Notes under the pieces: model-generated | What the model saw: the letters and a program-made list of their open reading frames with translations, nothing else | The model's database searches: none | Told to the model about the DNA's origin: nothing | Assembly: GCF_001190745.1 (NCBI RefSeq) | Contig: NZ_CP012196.1 | Location: 310,001-374,000 of the forward strand | DNA: 64,000 nucleotides | Direction of reading: 5' to 3' | Origin: Campylobacter gracilis | Lineage (GTDB): Bacteria; Campylobacterota; Campylobacteria; Campylobacterales; Campylobacteraceae | Program-made: the position numbers and the translations under genes | In this document: positions 1 to 8,209 of the stretch, piece after piece | Position numbering within the stretch: position 1 is the first letter of the stretch | Layout: each line of letters starts with the position of its first letter

Positions 1-2
1 GC

Positions 3-437
3 GGGCTGGTGGAGAAAGAATTTAGCTTTTTAGGCTTTTTGAATAATGATGGCGCGCAGCGAAAAGCTCAGATCCTAAATTTAATGCAAAGCCCCTATCC
101 GTGCGTGCTTTACGAATCTCCCAAGCGCGTGGTAAAGCTAATAGAGCAGATCGCGGGGATCGACGCGAAACGCAAAATTTTTGCGATCAAAGAAGCTACA
201 AAAAAATTTGAAACAAAATTTTTTGGTAGTGCCGCAGAGGTCTTGCTAGAGCTAAAAAGCGCAAATTTAAACGGCGAATGGTGCGTCGTGATTGACGGCG
301 CAGGCGAGAAAAGCTTTGAAAAAATCACGCAGGAAGATATTCTCTCGCTTGAGATCGCGCCGAAAATAAAAGCGAAACTGCTCTCAAAAATAAACGGCGA
401 ACCCGCCAAAGAAATATATAAAAATTTGATACGCTAA
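3..437 (+). CDS. rsmI: 16S rRNA 2'-O-methyltransferase RsmI, C-terminal part
   Basis: The reading frame is already open at the left edge, so only about the last 144 residues are present; the GTG at 9 is an internal codon, not a start. RsmI methylates the ribose of C1402 in 16S rRNA using S-adenosylmethionine. The segments FSFLGFL and CVLYESPKRV are typical of the C-terminal half of this tetrapyrrole-methylase-like family (hydrophobic strand, then the YESPxR motif). An rRNA methyltransferase gene follows 35 bases downstream on the same strand, the pairing I recall at Cj0154c-Cj0153c of C. jejuni. The identification is good; the N-terminal SAM-binding half is outside the window. Confidence 0.9.
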   Translation, partial: GLVEKEFSFLGFLNNDGAQRKAQILNLMQSPYPCVLYESPKRVVKLIEQIAGIDAKRKIFAIKEATKKFETKFFGSAAEVLLELKSANLNGEWCVVIDGAGEKSFEKITQEDILSLEIAPKIKAKLLSKINGEPAKEIYKNLIR

Positions 438-460
438 GTCATATTTTAACCGTTTTTCGC

Positions 461-466
461 TAAAAT
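461..466 (+). promoter_or_regulatory. -10 box (GCTAAAAT type) before rlmB
   Basis: TAAAAT preceded by GC matches the Campylobacter sigma-70 -10 consensus. It ends only six bases before the ATG at 473, so a transcript from it would start at or next to the start codon and be leaderless. No Shine-Dalgarno sequence is visible before that ATG, which fits. Read-through from rsmI would also cover the gene. Confidence 0.4.
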
Positions 467-472
467 CCCAAA

Positions 473-1174
473 ATGATTATTTACGGCAAGCAGCTGTTTT
501 TGCACCTTTTAAATCGGCATCCGCAGAAATTTATCCGCATCATCCTTGCAAAGGAGTGCGAGAAAGAAATTTTTAAAAAGATCGCCGCGACCGGCGTAAA
601 AATCGAGCGCGCCGATGCGAAAAAAGCTCAAGCCCTCGCTCGCGGCGGCAACCATCAAGGCTTTTTAGCCGAGGTGGAGGAGTTTAGCTTCGGCGATCTA
701 GCCAGCGTCAAAGACGATAAATTCGTGCCGATCCTTTATGGGCTTACCGATGTCGGAAACATCGGCGCGATAATGCGCAGCGCCTATGCTTTGGGCGCGG
801 ACAGCGTGATCGTCGTCGCAAATAATCTAAATATGGCAGGCGTAGTGCGCGCAAGTTCGGGCGCGGCGTATGAGCTAAACGTCGTTAAGGCCGCAGACGG
901 GCTTAGCGTGCTAAACGAGCTTAAACAAAGCGGCTTTGAAATTTACGCCGCGAGTGCTGGCGGGACGAGCTTTAAGGAGTTAGAGCTCGGCGCGAAAAAT
1001 GCACTCGTAATGGGAAACGAAGAAGAGGGGATACCCGCTAGGGCACTTAAAAAATGCGACTGCGCGGTATCGATAAAGATGCGCGAAGGCTGGGATTCGC
1101 TTAACGTAAGCGCGGCATTTGCGATATTATGCGATGGAATTTTAAATGGAAGAAATAAAAGAGAAGCTAAATAA
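473..1174 (+). CDS. rlmB: TrmH/RlmB-family rRNA 2'-O-methyltransferase (SPOUT)
   Basis: A 233-residue SPOUT-class methyltransferase, normal length for the family, probably methylating G2251 of 23S rRNA (RlmB) or a related 2'-O site. An N-terminal substrate-binding region (residues 1-75) precedes the knotted domain with its three motifs: LTDVGNIGAIMRSAYALGAD (motif 1, about residues 90-110), LVMGNEEEGI (motif 2, about 178) and IKMREGWDSLNVSAAFAI (motif 3, about 200). The 3' end overlaps the next gene by 29 bases. Position after rsmI matches C. jejuni Cj0153c. The exact nucleotide target cannot be told from sequence. Confidence 0.9.
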   Translation: MIIYGKQLFLHLLNRHPQKFIRIILAKECEKEIFKKIAATGVKIERADAKKAQALARGGNHQGFLAEVEEFSFGDLASVKDDKFVPILYGLTDVGNIGAIMRSAYALGADSVIVVANNLNMAGVVRASSGAAYELNVVKAADGLSVLNELKQSGFEIYAASAGGTSFKELELGAKNALVMGNEEEGIPARALKKCDCAVSIKMREGWDSLNVSAAFAILCDGILNGRNKREAK

Positions 1175-2165
1175 TACGGACGAGCAGGCGGAACAAACCG
1201 AGAAGCCGGAGCAAACACAGCAGCCAAAAAGCAGCGATCTAGATAAATTAAAATCTATGGATCTGATCGAGATAGCGCGTACGACGCGCATCGACGCGCA
1301 AAATTTAGAATACATCATAAACAAAGACTTTGAGAAGCTGGCAAATTTTAATGTTAGGGGCTATATTAAAATTTTAGAGCGCGAGTTCGGGCTGGATCTA
1401 TCAGACTGGCTTAGCGAGTTTGAGAGCGCCAAAGCGAGCTTTGCGCCCGTTAAAAAGGCCAAAGTCGAGCAGGTTTATGGTCAAAGGGTCAGCCCTAACA
1501 AAAGCGGCAGCGGTTGGCTTTTATGGCTGCTTGCGATGGTGCTAATCATAGGCGCAATCTTTTATTTCGGACTTTATAAAAGCTTCGGCGAGTTTTTGGG
1601 CTCGCTTTTATGGGAGCAAAACAAAACCACCTACTCGGACGCCCCGATTGTAAACAATACTCAAAAAAAGCTTGAAAACATCGGTATCGACGTCGTTTCG
1701 CACAACGCTACAGATGAAAAATTCGCATTAAAGTCAGATGCCAATGCAGCCGCTGTTGCGGATGAAAATTTAAGCTCGCTTAATGCGCTGGACCGCTCTA
1801 TCAGGATCGAACGCGCGAGCATTAAGACTGAGGAAAATTCTACCGACGAAAACGCCACGCAAAGCGCGCCCGCACCCAGCAAAGACATCGTGCTTAGCCC
1901 GCGCGGCAAGATGTGGATTGGCATCATTGATTTAAAAAGCGGCAAGAAGCGTGAGATGGTCATAAATGCCCCTTACGTCGTCGCTTCGCAAGGAGATGAG
2001 GAACTGCTAATCTCTACCGGTCATGGGATGTTTGAGCTCGGCAAAGCGGACGGCAACGTGAGCTTCAACGAAAAAAATACTCAAAAACTCCGCGTCAAAG
2101 ACGGAAACGTCACTAAAATTTCAAACGATGAGTTTCTGCGCCTAAACAAGGGCAAGAAGTGGTAA
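1146..2165 (+). CDS. Single-pass membrane protein of unknown function (Cj0152 type)
   Basis: A 339-residue protein that starts inside the end of rlmB, suggesting translational coupling. Residues 1-120 are acidic then mixed-charge and cytoplasmic, with a region LKSMDLIEIARTTRIDAQNL that resembles the helix-turn-helix-like start of RodZ/sporulation-type regulators. One strong membrane segment lies at about residues 123-142 (WLLWLLAMVLIIGAIFYFGL). A low-complexity linker rich in Asn, Ser, Ala and acids follows (about 170-245), then a C-terminal domain of about 90 residues beginning near KMWIGIIDLKSGKKREMV. The topology (HTH-like, TM, periplasmic beta domain) recalls RodZ, but the similarity is only architectural. 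Same position as Cj0152c. Confidence 0.75.
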   Translation: MEEIKEKLNNTDEQAEQTEKPEQTQQPKSSDLDKLKSMDLIEIARTTRIDAQNLEYIINKDFEKLANFNVRGYIKILEREFGLDLSDWLSEFESAKASFAPVKKAKVEQVYGQRVSPNKSGSGWLLWLLAMVLIIGAIFYFGLYKSFGEFLGSLLWEQNKTTYSDAPIVNNTQKKLENIGIDVVSHNATDEKFALKSDANAAAVADENLSSLNALDRSIRIERASIKTEENSTDENATQSAPAPSKDIVLSPRGKMWIGIIDLKSGKKREMVINAPYVVASQGDEELLISTGHGMFELGKADGNVSFNEKNTQKLRVKDGNVTKISNDEFLRLNKGKKW

Positions 2166-2688
2166 AGCTCTCGCGCGCGCGTAGTTTTTCACTCGTAGGA
2201 TTTCGCCGCTGCCGAGGGTAAAATTTCAGCTTGCTACGGTGCTCGGTTTAAATTTAACCTCGCGGCTGTAAATTTAAAAAGTTTGAATCGTGTTGCCTTG
2301 GATAAAATTCCAAGTGGCGTAGATAAAATTTAACGGTGCGATAAAATTTCAAGCGGTGCGGGCGCTTGAGGTAGAGCGCTAAATTTAAGAGGCGTCGTCC
2401 ATGGCGCCGTGCAAAATGGAAGCTTTGATCGTTATCGTTTTGATCGGACGTAAATTTAAACAGCGTCACAAAGGACCGCGATGCTCTAAATTTAAACAAT
2501 CAATGCCCCCGCGGTTTTTTAAAATTTTAGCGAGGCAAGGGTTTTAAACGCCTTAGCGATATAAAAGCGCCGCCGCATCGCTGCTAAAGCTTGAAATTTT
2601 AGCTTCCGTGCGGTACGAGCAGATCGCGCGTTTAAGGCGCTAAATTTTAAATAAAGCTTGAAAATTACTTTAAGATAAGAGGTTTGAG
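2166..2688 (+). repeat. Noncoding gap with short tandem GATAAAATT repeats
   Basis: About 520 bases without a convincing gene. Between about 2299 and 2360 there are three close-spaced copies of GATAAAATT(T/C) followed by CAAG or AACG and GGTGC, at 18-21 base spacing. AAATTTAA words recur through the rest. The open frames here translate to KFY-type repeats with no recognisable domain. The last 30 bases hold the ribosome-binding region of the aminotransferase gene (AAGATAAGAGG). Confidence 0.6.
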
Positions 2689-3894
2689 ATGTTTGACGAA
2701 ATCCGTTTTTCAAAAATCGAGCGTTTGCCCAATTACGTTTTTGCCGAGGTCAATGCCATAAAAATGGCGGCGCGCAGAGCCGGCGAGGATATAATCGATT
2801 TTTCGATGGGAAATCCCGATGGCAGGACGCCGCAGCATATAATCGACAAGCTTTGCGAAAGCGCGCAAAAGGATAAGACGCACGGCTACTCCGTAAGCCA
2901 GGGCATCTACAAGCTACGACTTGCGTGCGCGAATTGGTATAAGCGCAAATACGGCGTGATCTTAGATCCGGAAAGCGAGATCGTCGCGGTGATGGGCTCT
3001 AAAGAGGGCTTCGTGCATCTAACTAGCGCGATCGTAAATCCTGGCGATGTCGCGGTGGTGCCTGATCCCGCGTATCCGATACATACTCAAGCTTTCATCA
3101 TCGCGGGCGGCAACGTCGTTAAAATCCCGCTTGCCTATGATGAGAATTTAAATTTTAATGAGAATAAATTTTTCATCGATCTGCAAAAAACCTTCGACGA
3201 GAGCATTCCGCGTCCAAAATATGTCGTCGTAAATTTCCCGCATAACCCTACCACCGTCGTCGTGCAAAAGAGCTTCTACGAGCGGCTCGTGGCGATGGCG
3301 CGGCAGGAGCGGTTTTATATCATCAGCGATATCGCTTACGCAGAGATCGCTTTTGATGATTACAAAACGCCGTCCATTTTTGAGATTCAGGGTGCGAAGG
3401 ATGTCGCAGTCGAGGCGTACACTCTCTCTAAAAGCTACAATATGGCGGGCTGGCGCGTGGGTTTTGTTAGCGGCAACAAAAAGCTAGTCGCCGCGCTTAA
3501 AAAGATCAAATCGTGGTTTGATTACGGTATGTTTACGCCGATCCAAGTAGCCGCCACGATCGCGCTGGACGGGCCGCAGGAGTGCGTAGAGCAGATCCGC
3601 GCGAGCTATGAAAAGCGTAGGAATTTTTTGATTGACGCCTTTGCGGACGCGGGCTGGCAGATCGCTAAACCTAGCGCGTCGATGTTTGCGTGGGCGAAAT
3701 TACCGCCTGCGGCGGCTCATCTAAGGAGTATGGAGTTTTCCAAGCAGCTTCTTACCAAGGCGCGCGTCGCCGTAAGCCCGGGCGTGGGCTTTGGCGCGGC
3801 GGGAGACGATTACGTGCGGATCGCTTTTATCGAAAACGAAAACAGGACCCGCCAGGCCGCTAGAAATATAAAAAAATATTTGAAAGAGATCTGA
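2689..3894 (+). CDS. PLP-dependent class I/II aminotransferase
   Basis: A 401-residue fold-type I aminotransferase acting in cytoplasmic amino acid metabolism. Visible features are FSMGNPDGRTP near residue 38, the YSVSQGIYKLR substrate/cofactor loop, the PDPAYPIHTQA segment, NFPHNPTT (cofactor-ring Asn), SDIAYAEI (Asp contacting the PLP nitrogen) and the Schiff-base lysine in SKSYNMAGWR at about residue 248. The C-terminal YVRIAFIEN supplies the substrate-carboxylate Arg. Its 3' end abuts hom (stop and start overlap by one base), so it may serve alanine, aspartate-family or diaminopimelate transamination; substrate is inferred only. Corresponds to Cj0150c. Confidence 0.9.
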   Translation: MFDEIRFSKIERLPNYVFAEVNAIKMAARRAGEDIIDFSMGNPDGRTPQHIIDKLCESAQKDKTHGYSVSQGIYKLRLACANWYKRKYGVILDPESEIVAVMGSKEGFVHLTSAIVNPGDVAVVPDPAYPIHTQAFIIAGGNVVKIPLAYDENLNFNENKFFIDLQKTFDESIPRPKYVVVNFPHNPTTVVVQKSFYERLVAMARQERFYIISDIAYAEIAFDDYKTPSIFEIQGAKDVAVEAYTLSKSYNMAGWRVGFVSGNKKLVAALKKIKSWFDYGMFTPIQVAATIALDGPQECVEQIRASYEKRRNFLIDAFADAGWQIAKPSASMFAWAKLPPAAAHLRSMEFSKQLLTKARVAVSPGVGFGAAGDDYVRIAFIENENRTRQAARNIKKYLKEI

Positions 3895-5162
3895 TGAAGG
3901 TAGCGATTTTAGGCGTCGGCACCGTAGGTAGCGAAGTTGCAAACATTTTGATCAAAAACAAAGATATCATCCTTGCGCGCGCAGGCGTTAGCATAGAGCC
4001 CGTAATCGGGCTCGTGCGCGATACGAGCAAAAAAAGGGGCGTGCAAATTCCTCTTAGCAGCGACGCGCGAAGTATCATCGAGCGCGATGACATCGACGTT
4101 TTTGTAGAGCTTATGGGCGGGGTAGAAAAGCCCTACGAGGTCGTAAGTGAAATTTTAAAGCGTAAAAAGGCGGTCGTTACAGCAAATAAGGCGCTTTTGG
4201 CTTATCATCGCTACAAGCTCCAGGCTTTGGCGGGCGATACGCCTTTTGGCTTTGAAGCGAGCGTAGCGGGCGGAATTCCGATCATCAAAACCCTGCGCGA
4301 GGGCCTAAGCGCCAATCGTATCGAAAAGATAATCGGCATCGTAAACGGCACGAGCAACTTCATCCTTACGAATATGATGCAAAAAAACGAGAAATTTGAG
4401 GATGCGCTAAAGCGAGCTCAAGAGCTCGGATACGCCGAAGCCGATCCTAGCTTTGACATCGGCGGGTTCGACGCGGCGCATAAGCTTTTGATCTTAGCTA
4501 GCATCGCATACGGCGTGCACGGCGACCCAGAAGATATCCTAATCGAGGGGATCGAGGAGATCACGCAGGAGGATATCTATTTTGCGCGCGAATTCGACTT
4601 CATAATCAAGCTGCTTGCGGTAGCCAAGCGCGCGTGTGATAATAAAGTCGAGTTGCGCGTCCATCCTGCGCTCATTTCAAAGGATCAAATGCTCTCAAAA
4701 GTCGATGGCGTGATGAACGGCGTGAGCATCTACGGAGACTGCGTCGGCGAGAGTATGTATTACGGCCCTGGCGCGGGCGGAAGCGCTACGGCAAGCGCTG
4801 TTATAAGCGATCTTATCGATATCGCGCGCGATAATAAAAATCCGATGCTCGGCTATAAAATTTTGCCGAGTGAAAATTTTATGCAAATTTTGCCAAGCGA
4901 ACAGATCCGCACGAAGTATTATTTCAGGCTGCGCGTGCGCGACGAGAAGGGCGTGCTGGCGAAGCTTACGAACATTATGAGCTTAAACGATCTTTCGATC
5001 GACAGCTTTTTGCAAAAGCCGAAGCTCAAAACGGATGAGGAAGTGACGCTGTTTTTCACGACGCATACGTGCTGTGAGAAGGATATCAAGCGCGCAATAA
5101 GCGTAATTAGCGGCGAAAATTTCATCACGCAAAAGCCTTTTATGATCAGGATCGAAAGCTAA
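3894..5162 (+). CDS. hom: Homoserine dehydrogenase
   Basis: Makes L-homoserine from aspartate semialdehyde with NAD(P)H, the branch point to threonine and methionine. The 422 residues show an N-terminal Rossmann start (ILGVGTVGSEVANIL), VELMGGVEKPYEV, VTANKALLAYH, the catalytic core with FEASVAGGIPIIKTLREGL and VNGTSNFILTNM, and YAEADPSFDIGGFDAAHKL. A C-terminal ACT domain (about residues 345-420, RLRVRDEKGVLAKLTNIM) implies allosteric control by an amino acid, usually threonine. It overlaps the aminotransferase stop codon and is followed one base later by the next gene, forming a tight operon. Confidence 0.95.
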   Translation: MKVAILGVGTVGSEVANILIKNKDIILARAGVSIEPVIGLVRDTSKKRGVQIPLSSDARSIIERDDIDVFVELMGGVEKPYEVVSEILKRKKAVVTANKALLAYHRYKLQALAGDTPFGFEASVAGGIPIIKTLREGLSANRIEKIIGIVNGTSNFILTNMMQKNEKFEDALKRAQELGYAEADPSFDIGGFDAAHKLLILASIAYGVHGDPEDILIEGIEEITQEDIYFAREFDFIIKLLAVAKRACDNKVELRVHPALISKDQMLSKVDGVMNGVSIYGDCVGESMYYGPGAGGSATASAVISDLIDIARDNKNPMLGYKILPSENFMQILPSEQIRTKYYFRLRVRDEKGVLAKLTNIMSLNDLSIDSFLQKPKLKTDEEVTLFFTTHTCCEKDIKRAISVISGENFITQKPFMIRIES

Positions 5163-5163
5163 A

Positions 5164-5502
5164 TTGAGCTTAAAAGAATATCTTTTCGGCTTTGCCTGCG
5201 AGGACCGTGCGGCGGAATTTTTACGCGGCGAAGGATTTGAAATTTTAAAGCGAAATTTCCGCTGCCGCTTCGGCGAGATCGACATCGTCGCGCGCAAAGA
5301 CGGCATTTTGCACTTCGTAGAAGTAAAGGCCACGAGCGGCGATTACGACGCCGCAGAGCGCGTGACGGGCGCTAAGATGGCTAAAATTTTAAAGGCGGCG
5401 GAATTTTATCTGATGAGCTGCGATAAGGACGAGCCGTGGCAGATCGATGTCGTGGAAGTTTATCCAAAGCAGATAAAATTTATCGCCAACATATCTTTTT
5501 AA
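5164..5502 (+). CDS. YraN/UPF0102 family nuclease-like protein
   Basis: A 112-residue protein of the YraN (UPF0102) family, which has a restriction-endonuclease-like fold but no settled role. Family hallmarks are visible: G..CEDRAAEFL at the start, then FRCRFGEIDIVARKDG and LHFVEVKA, giving the E...GEIDIV...VEVKA pattern of a PD-(D/E)xK core. The start is a TTG one base after the hom stop, without its own strong ribosome-binding site, so translation is probably coupled to hom. Equivalent to Cj0148c. Function is uncertain despite intact putative catalytic residues. Confidence 0.85.
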   Translation: MSLKEYLFGFACEDRAAEFLRGEGFEILKRNFRCRFGEIDIVARKDGILHFVEVKATSGDYDAAERVTGAKMAKILKAAEFYLMSCDKDEPWQIDVVEVYPKQIKFIANISF

Positions 5503-5537
5503 ATTAGAATTTTTATTATTTATTTAAGATAATGAAC

Positions 5538-5543
5538 TATAAT
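5538..5543 (+). promoter_or_regulatory. -10 box TATAAT before trxA
   Basis: ACTATAATCC lies 29 bases upstream of the trxA ATG, followed by a good Shine-Dalgarno (AAGGAGAA). The upstream stretch is AT-rich with T-runs, the usual Campylobacter substitute for a -35 box. It gives trxA its own promoter apart from the hom operon. Confidence 0.65.
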
Positions 5544-5572
5544 CCGCAGAATTTTAACACAAGGAGAACATT

Positions 5573-5887
5573 ATGGGAAAGTATATAGAGCTTACTTCGG
5601 AGAATTTCGATGTTACTAAAGAGGGTGTCGCGCTAGTCGATTTCTGGGCGCCTTGGTGCGGACCGTGCCGTATGATCGCCCCGATCATCGAGGAGCTTGC
5701 GAACGATTACGACGGCAAGGCTAAAATTTGCAAAGTAAATACCGACGAAGCGCAGGATCTTGCGGTGCAGTTCGGCGTTCGCTCGATCCCAACGATACTA
5801 TTTTTCAAAGACGGCGAGCTAAAAGCTCAGCTCATCGGCGCGCAATCCAAGCAGATCATAGCCGACAAGCTAAACTCGCTTCTGTAA
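5573..5887 (+). CDS. trxA: Thioredoxin
   Basis: A 104-residue classical thioredoxin that reduces protein disulfides in the cytoplasm, recharged by the reductase encoded just downstream. The active site WCGPC is at about residues 29-33 in [16 protein letters not shown]; the cis-proline loop is [12 protein letters not shown]. Length and motif order are standard. It has its own -10 box, a strong ribosome-binding site and a clear intrinsic terminator immediately after the stop. Confidence 0.98.
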   Translation: MGKYIELTSENFDVTKEGVALVDFWAPWCGPCRMIAPIIEELANDYDGKAKICKVNTDEAQDLAVQFGVRSIPTILFFKDGELKAQLIGAQSKQIIADKLNSLL

Positions 5888-5892
5888 ATTTT

Positions 5893-5918
5893 AAAAGGGC
5901 GGCTTTCGCCCTTTCTTC
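5893..5918 (+). terminator. Intrinsic terminator after trxA
   Basis: An 8-bp stem AAAGGGCG/CGCCCTTT with a five-base loop begins six bases after the trxA stop and is followed by a pyrimidine run TTTCTTCT. It would end or attenuate transcription before trxB, which has its own ribosome-binding site. Confidence 0.75.
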
Positions 5919-5997
5919 TCCCACTCATCGTTTTATTAATTAAATTCGTAAATTTAACGCTCGCGGCTTTACTTAATAAAATAATTAAGGAGAAAAA

Positions 5998-6942
5998 ATG
6001 TTAGATTTAGCAATTATTGGCGGCGGTCCTGCGGGGCTAGCGGCGGGGCTTTATGCTACAAGAGGCGGTTTAAAGGATGTCGTGATGTTTGAGATGGGTA
6101 TGCCCGGCGGGCAGATTACCTCAAGCTCCGAGATGGAAAACTACCCAGGCGTTGCTGCGGTGACTGATGGGATGAGCTTTATGGCGCCTTGGCAGGAGCA
6201 GTGCTTCCGCTTCGGGCTGAAGCATGAGATGGTGCGCGTGCTGCGCGTCTCAAAAGACGGCGACGGAAATTTTACGATCTATCTCGAGGGCGATCAAACA
6301 CGTCGCGCGCGCGCCGTTATCGTGGCTACCGGCTCTACTCCGCGCCGCGCGGGAATCAAGGGTGAGGATGAGTTTTTTGGTCGCGGCGTCAGCACTTGCG
6401 CGACCTGCGACGGATTTTTTTATAAGGGCAAAGAGGTTGCCGTCCTCGGCGGCGGCGACACGGCGTTAGAGGAGTCGCTGTATCTAGCTAAAATTTGCTC
6501 TAAAGTCTATCTGATTCACCGTCGCGATGAGTTTCGAGCCGCGCCTTCTACCGTGCAAAAGGTGCGCGAAAGTGAAAATATCGAGCTCATCACAAACGCG
6601 CTCGTAGAGCAGATAAAAGGCGATGTAAGCGGCGTAACTGGCGTCGTAGTCAAGGATAAAACAAGCGGCGCCGCGCGCGAGCTGCAGCTGCCTGGGATCT
6701 TCGTATTTGTGGGGCTTGACGTACGAAACGAGGTGCTAAAAGACGAAAGCGGCAAGTTTATCTGCGACGTCACGCCAGGCGGACAAGTCGCGGTAAATTT
6801 AAAGATGCAAACAAGCGTACACGGGCTATTTGCGGCGGGCGATATGAGACAGGATGCGCCTAAACAGGTCGTTTGCGCGGCAGGCGACGGCGCGGTTGCC
6901 GCACTTAGCGCGATCGCGTATCTGCAAGGACACGACAAATAA
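5998..6942 (+). CDS. trxB: Thioredoxin reductase
   Basis: A 314-residue low-molecular-weight flavoprotein that passes electrons from NADPH through FAD and a redox disulfide to thioredoxin. It shows the FAD-binding start [15 protein letters not shown] (residues 6-20), the redox CxxC in CATCDGFF (about 135-140), the NADPH-binding [15 protein letters not shown], and the C-terminal FAD motif [10 protein letters not shown]. Start is ATG at 5998 with AAGGAG six bases upstream. It pairs with trxA 111 bases before it. Confidence 0.97.
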   Translation: MLDLAIIGGGPAGLAAGLYATRGGLKDVVMFEMGMPGGQITSSSEMENYPGVAAVTDGMSFMAPWQEQCFRFGLKHEMVRVLRVSKDGDGNFTIYLEGDQTRRARAVIVATGSTPRRAGIKGEDEFFGRGVSTCATCDGFFYKGKEVAVLGGGDTALEESLYLAKICSKVYLIHRRDEFRAAPSTVQKVRESENIELITNALVEQIKGDVSGVTGVVVKDKTSGAARELQLPGIFVFVGLDVRNEVLKDESGKFICDVTPGGQVAVNLKMQTSVHGLFAAGDMRQDAPKQVVCAAGDGAVAALSAIAYLQGHDK

Positions 6943-7018
6943 GCTTGTATTCGGGCTAAAATTTTACGGCGCGGCGGGCGAAGCTACTTCCGTCGCGCTT
7001 TTTAAATTTAAAAGCCCG

Positions 7019-7092
7019 CGTCAAATTTGAATGAAATAATGAAATTTTGACGCAAGGCGGCTCAAATTTAAAATTTCGTCAAATTGAGCCGC
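7019..7092. repeat. Two consecutive AAATTT-cored inverted repeats
   Basis: Two hairpins follow each other in the gap between convergent trxB and the lipoprotein gene. The first pairs CGTCAAATTT (7019-7028) with AAATTTTGACG (7042-7052). The second pairs GCGGCTCAAATTT (7057-7069) with AAATTGAGCCGC (7081-7092), with one bulged base. Being between convergent genes they could act as a bidirectional terminator, though neither has a strong T-run. Confidence 0.6.
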
Positions 7093-7162
7093 AAAATAAT
7101 GCTATCGTCTTTTGCGGAAACGCTTCCGAGCCGAAACGTCTTTTAAAAATTCAGATAAAATT

Positions 7163-7942
7163 TTATTGTCTTTCGTAGAAAGTTGCAAGGGCGTCTTCCG
7201 CCGTTTTTCTATTATTAAATGCCGATCTTATCTTAATAACATCATCAATTATATCTTTAGTCACTATAAATTTATCCGATAAACTTACGCTCTTATCGGC
7301 ATTCACGATAAAATTTAATTCGATCGCAGCCTGTGGCGGCAGCTCTGCTGCCCTTCCAAGCTGTAGCCTTATTTGGCTAGGCGTTAGCTGCGAATAATAA
7401 GCGACGTCTTCTAATGAATCAATAATATTACTCATATAAATCGCAGAAGTTTTTGGTTCACCATCCTTTAGTATTTCATCTTTTAATTTATCGTCGCAAT
7501 CAACTGGCTTTTTTTGAAATGAGTAATCTATTTTGCCTCTGTCTTTGAGCTCCTCTTGAAATTTCGTCTCATTTATTTTGCAATGTTCATTTGCCAATTT
7601 AAGTAAACGCTGTTGTTTATCATCAGATTTATCTTTATAGAAAAGCACGGCACCTCTTAAAGACGTGTTTAGCATAGCCTCTTTATATTTTTTGTTAAAG
7701 GCATCTACATCGACCTTTACTTTCTCCATATCCACGTCGCAAACCATCTTAACCGTCTTTAATCCGCCGTTTTCCTCTTTGCTCCAGGTAATATTTTTGC
7801 AGATTTTCGAGCCCTCGATCGCCGCGCCGATACTCATAGACTTAAAATCGGACAGAGTGTAGTTTTTCACGAGCCCTATCTCATCCTCGCCGCATCCTAC
7901 TAAAATCAATGCCGCTAGCGCGGCGCCTAACGTATATTTCAT
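7163..7942 (-). CDS. Exported lipoprotein of unknown function
   Basis: A 259-residue protein when started at the ATG at 7942, which has AAAGGAG at the right distance; a longer frame reaching 7999 lacks this. The signal peptide ends in a lipobox, LILVGC, so Cys18 should be lipidated. The mature part holds Cys residues at ICKNI, MVCDVD, EHCKIN and VDCDDK, possibly two disulfides, and no domain I recognise. Codon use is clearly more AT-rich than the neighbours (many ATT, AAA, TTA), and the gene lies on the 3' side of selC, hinting at horizontal acquisition. Confidence 0.75.
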   Translation of the reverse strand: MKYTLGAALAALILVGCGEDEIGLVKNYTLSDFKSMSIGAAIEGSKICKNITWSKEENGGLKTVKMVCDVDMEKVKVDVDAFNKKYKEAMLNTSLRGAVLFYKDKSDDKQQRLLKLANEHCKINETKFQEELKDRGKIDYSFQKKPVDCDDKLKDEILKDGEPKTSAIYMSNIIDSLEDVAYYSQLTPSQIRLQLGRAAELPPQAAIELNFIVNADKSVSLSDKFIVTKDIIDDVIKIRSAFNNRKTAEDALATFYERQ

Positions 7943-8084
7943 CTTCGCTCCTTTGAGATAAATTTTAAAAATAATGCTACCCCCTCCCTGCTTAAACATG
8001 TATAAATTTAAAGCCGAAATTTGAAATAAATTCGCAAAGCGCTAGAGATCAAGAATGCAAAGGTGAAATTTGATGAAAGAATTC

Positions 8085-8181
8085 GGCGAGAGAGGGAGGG
8101 AATCGAACCCCCCGGAAAACGGTCAACCGCCCTCCTATCGGATTTGAAGTCCGCAGACGCCACCAGGTCGCCATCCTCTCC
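8085..8181 (-). tRNA. selC: tRNA-Sec, anticodon TCA
   Basis: A 97-base cloverleaf read on the minus strand. The anticodon TCA sits at 8145-8147 inside the stem-loop GCGGACTTCAAATCCG, as in other bacterial selC genes. There is a long variable arm with an internal hairpin, and the T loop is GGTTCGATT. The 5' GGAGAGG pairs with CCTCTCT at the 3' end only in a shifted register with a G-U end pair, and the following bases are CGCC, so the mature 3' end is slightly uncertain. It inserts selenocysteine at programmed UGA codons; no selenoprotein gene is evident in this window. Confidence 0.95.
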
Positions 8182-8191
8182 AAATGCGAGA

Positions 8192-8197
8192 ATTATA
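8192..8197 (-). promoter_or_regulatory. -10 box TATAAT of selC
   Basis: On the minus strand GCTATAATTCTCG ends ten bases before the first tRNA base, within the 28-base gap after the RND exporter gene. It is well placed to drive selC independently of the upstream operon. Confidence 0.65.
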
Positions 8198-8209
8198 GCG
8201 AGATAAAAT

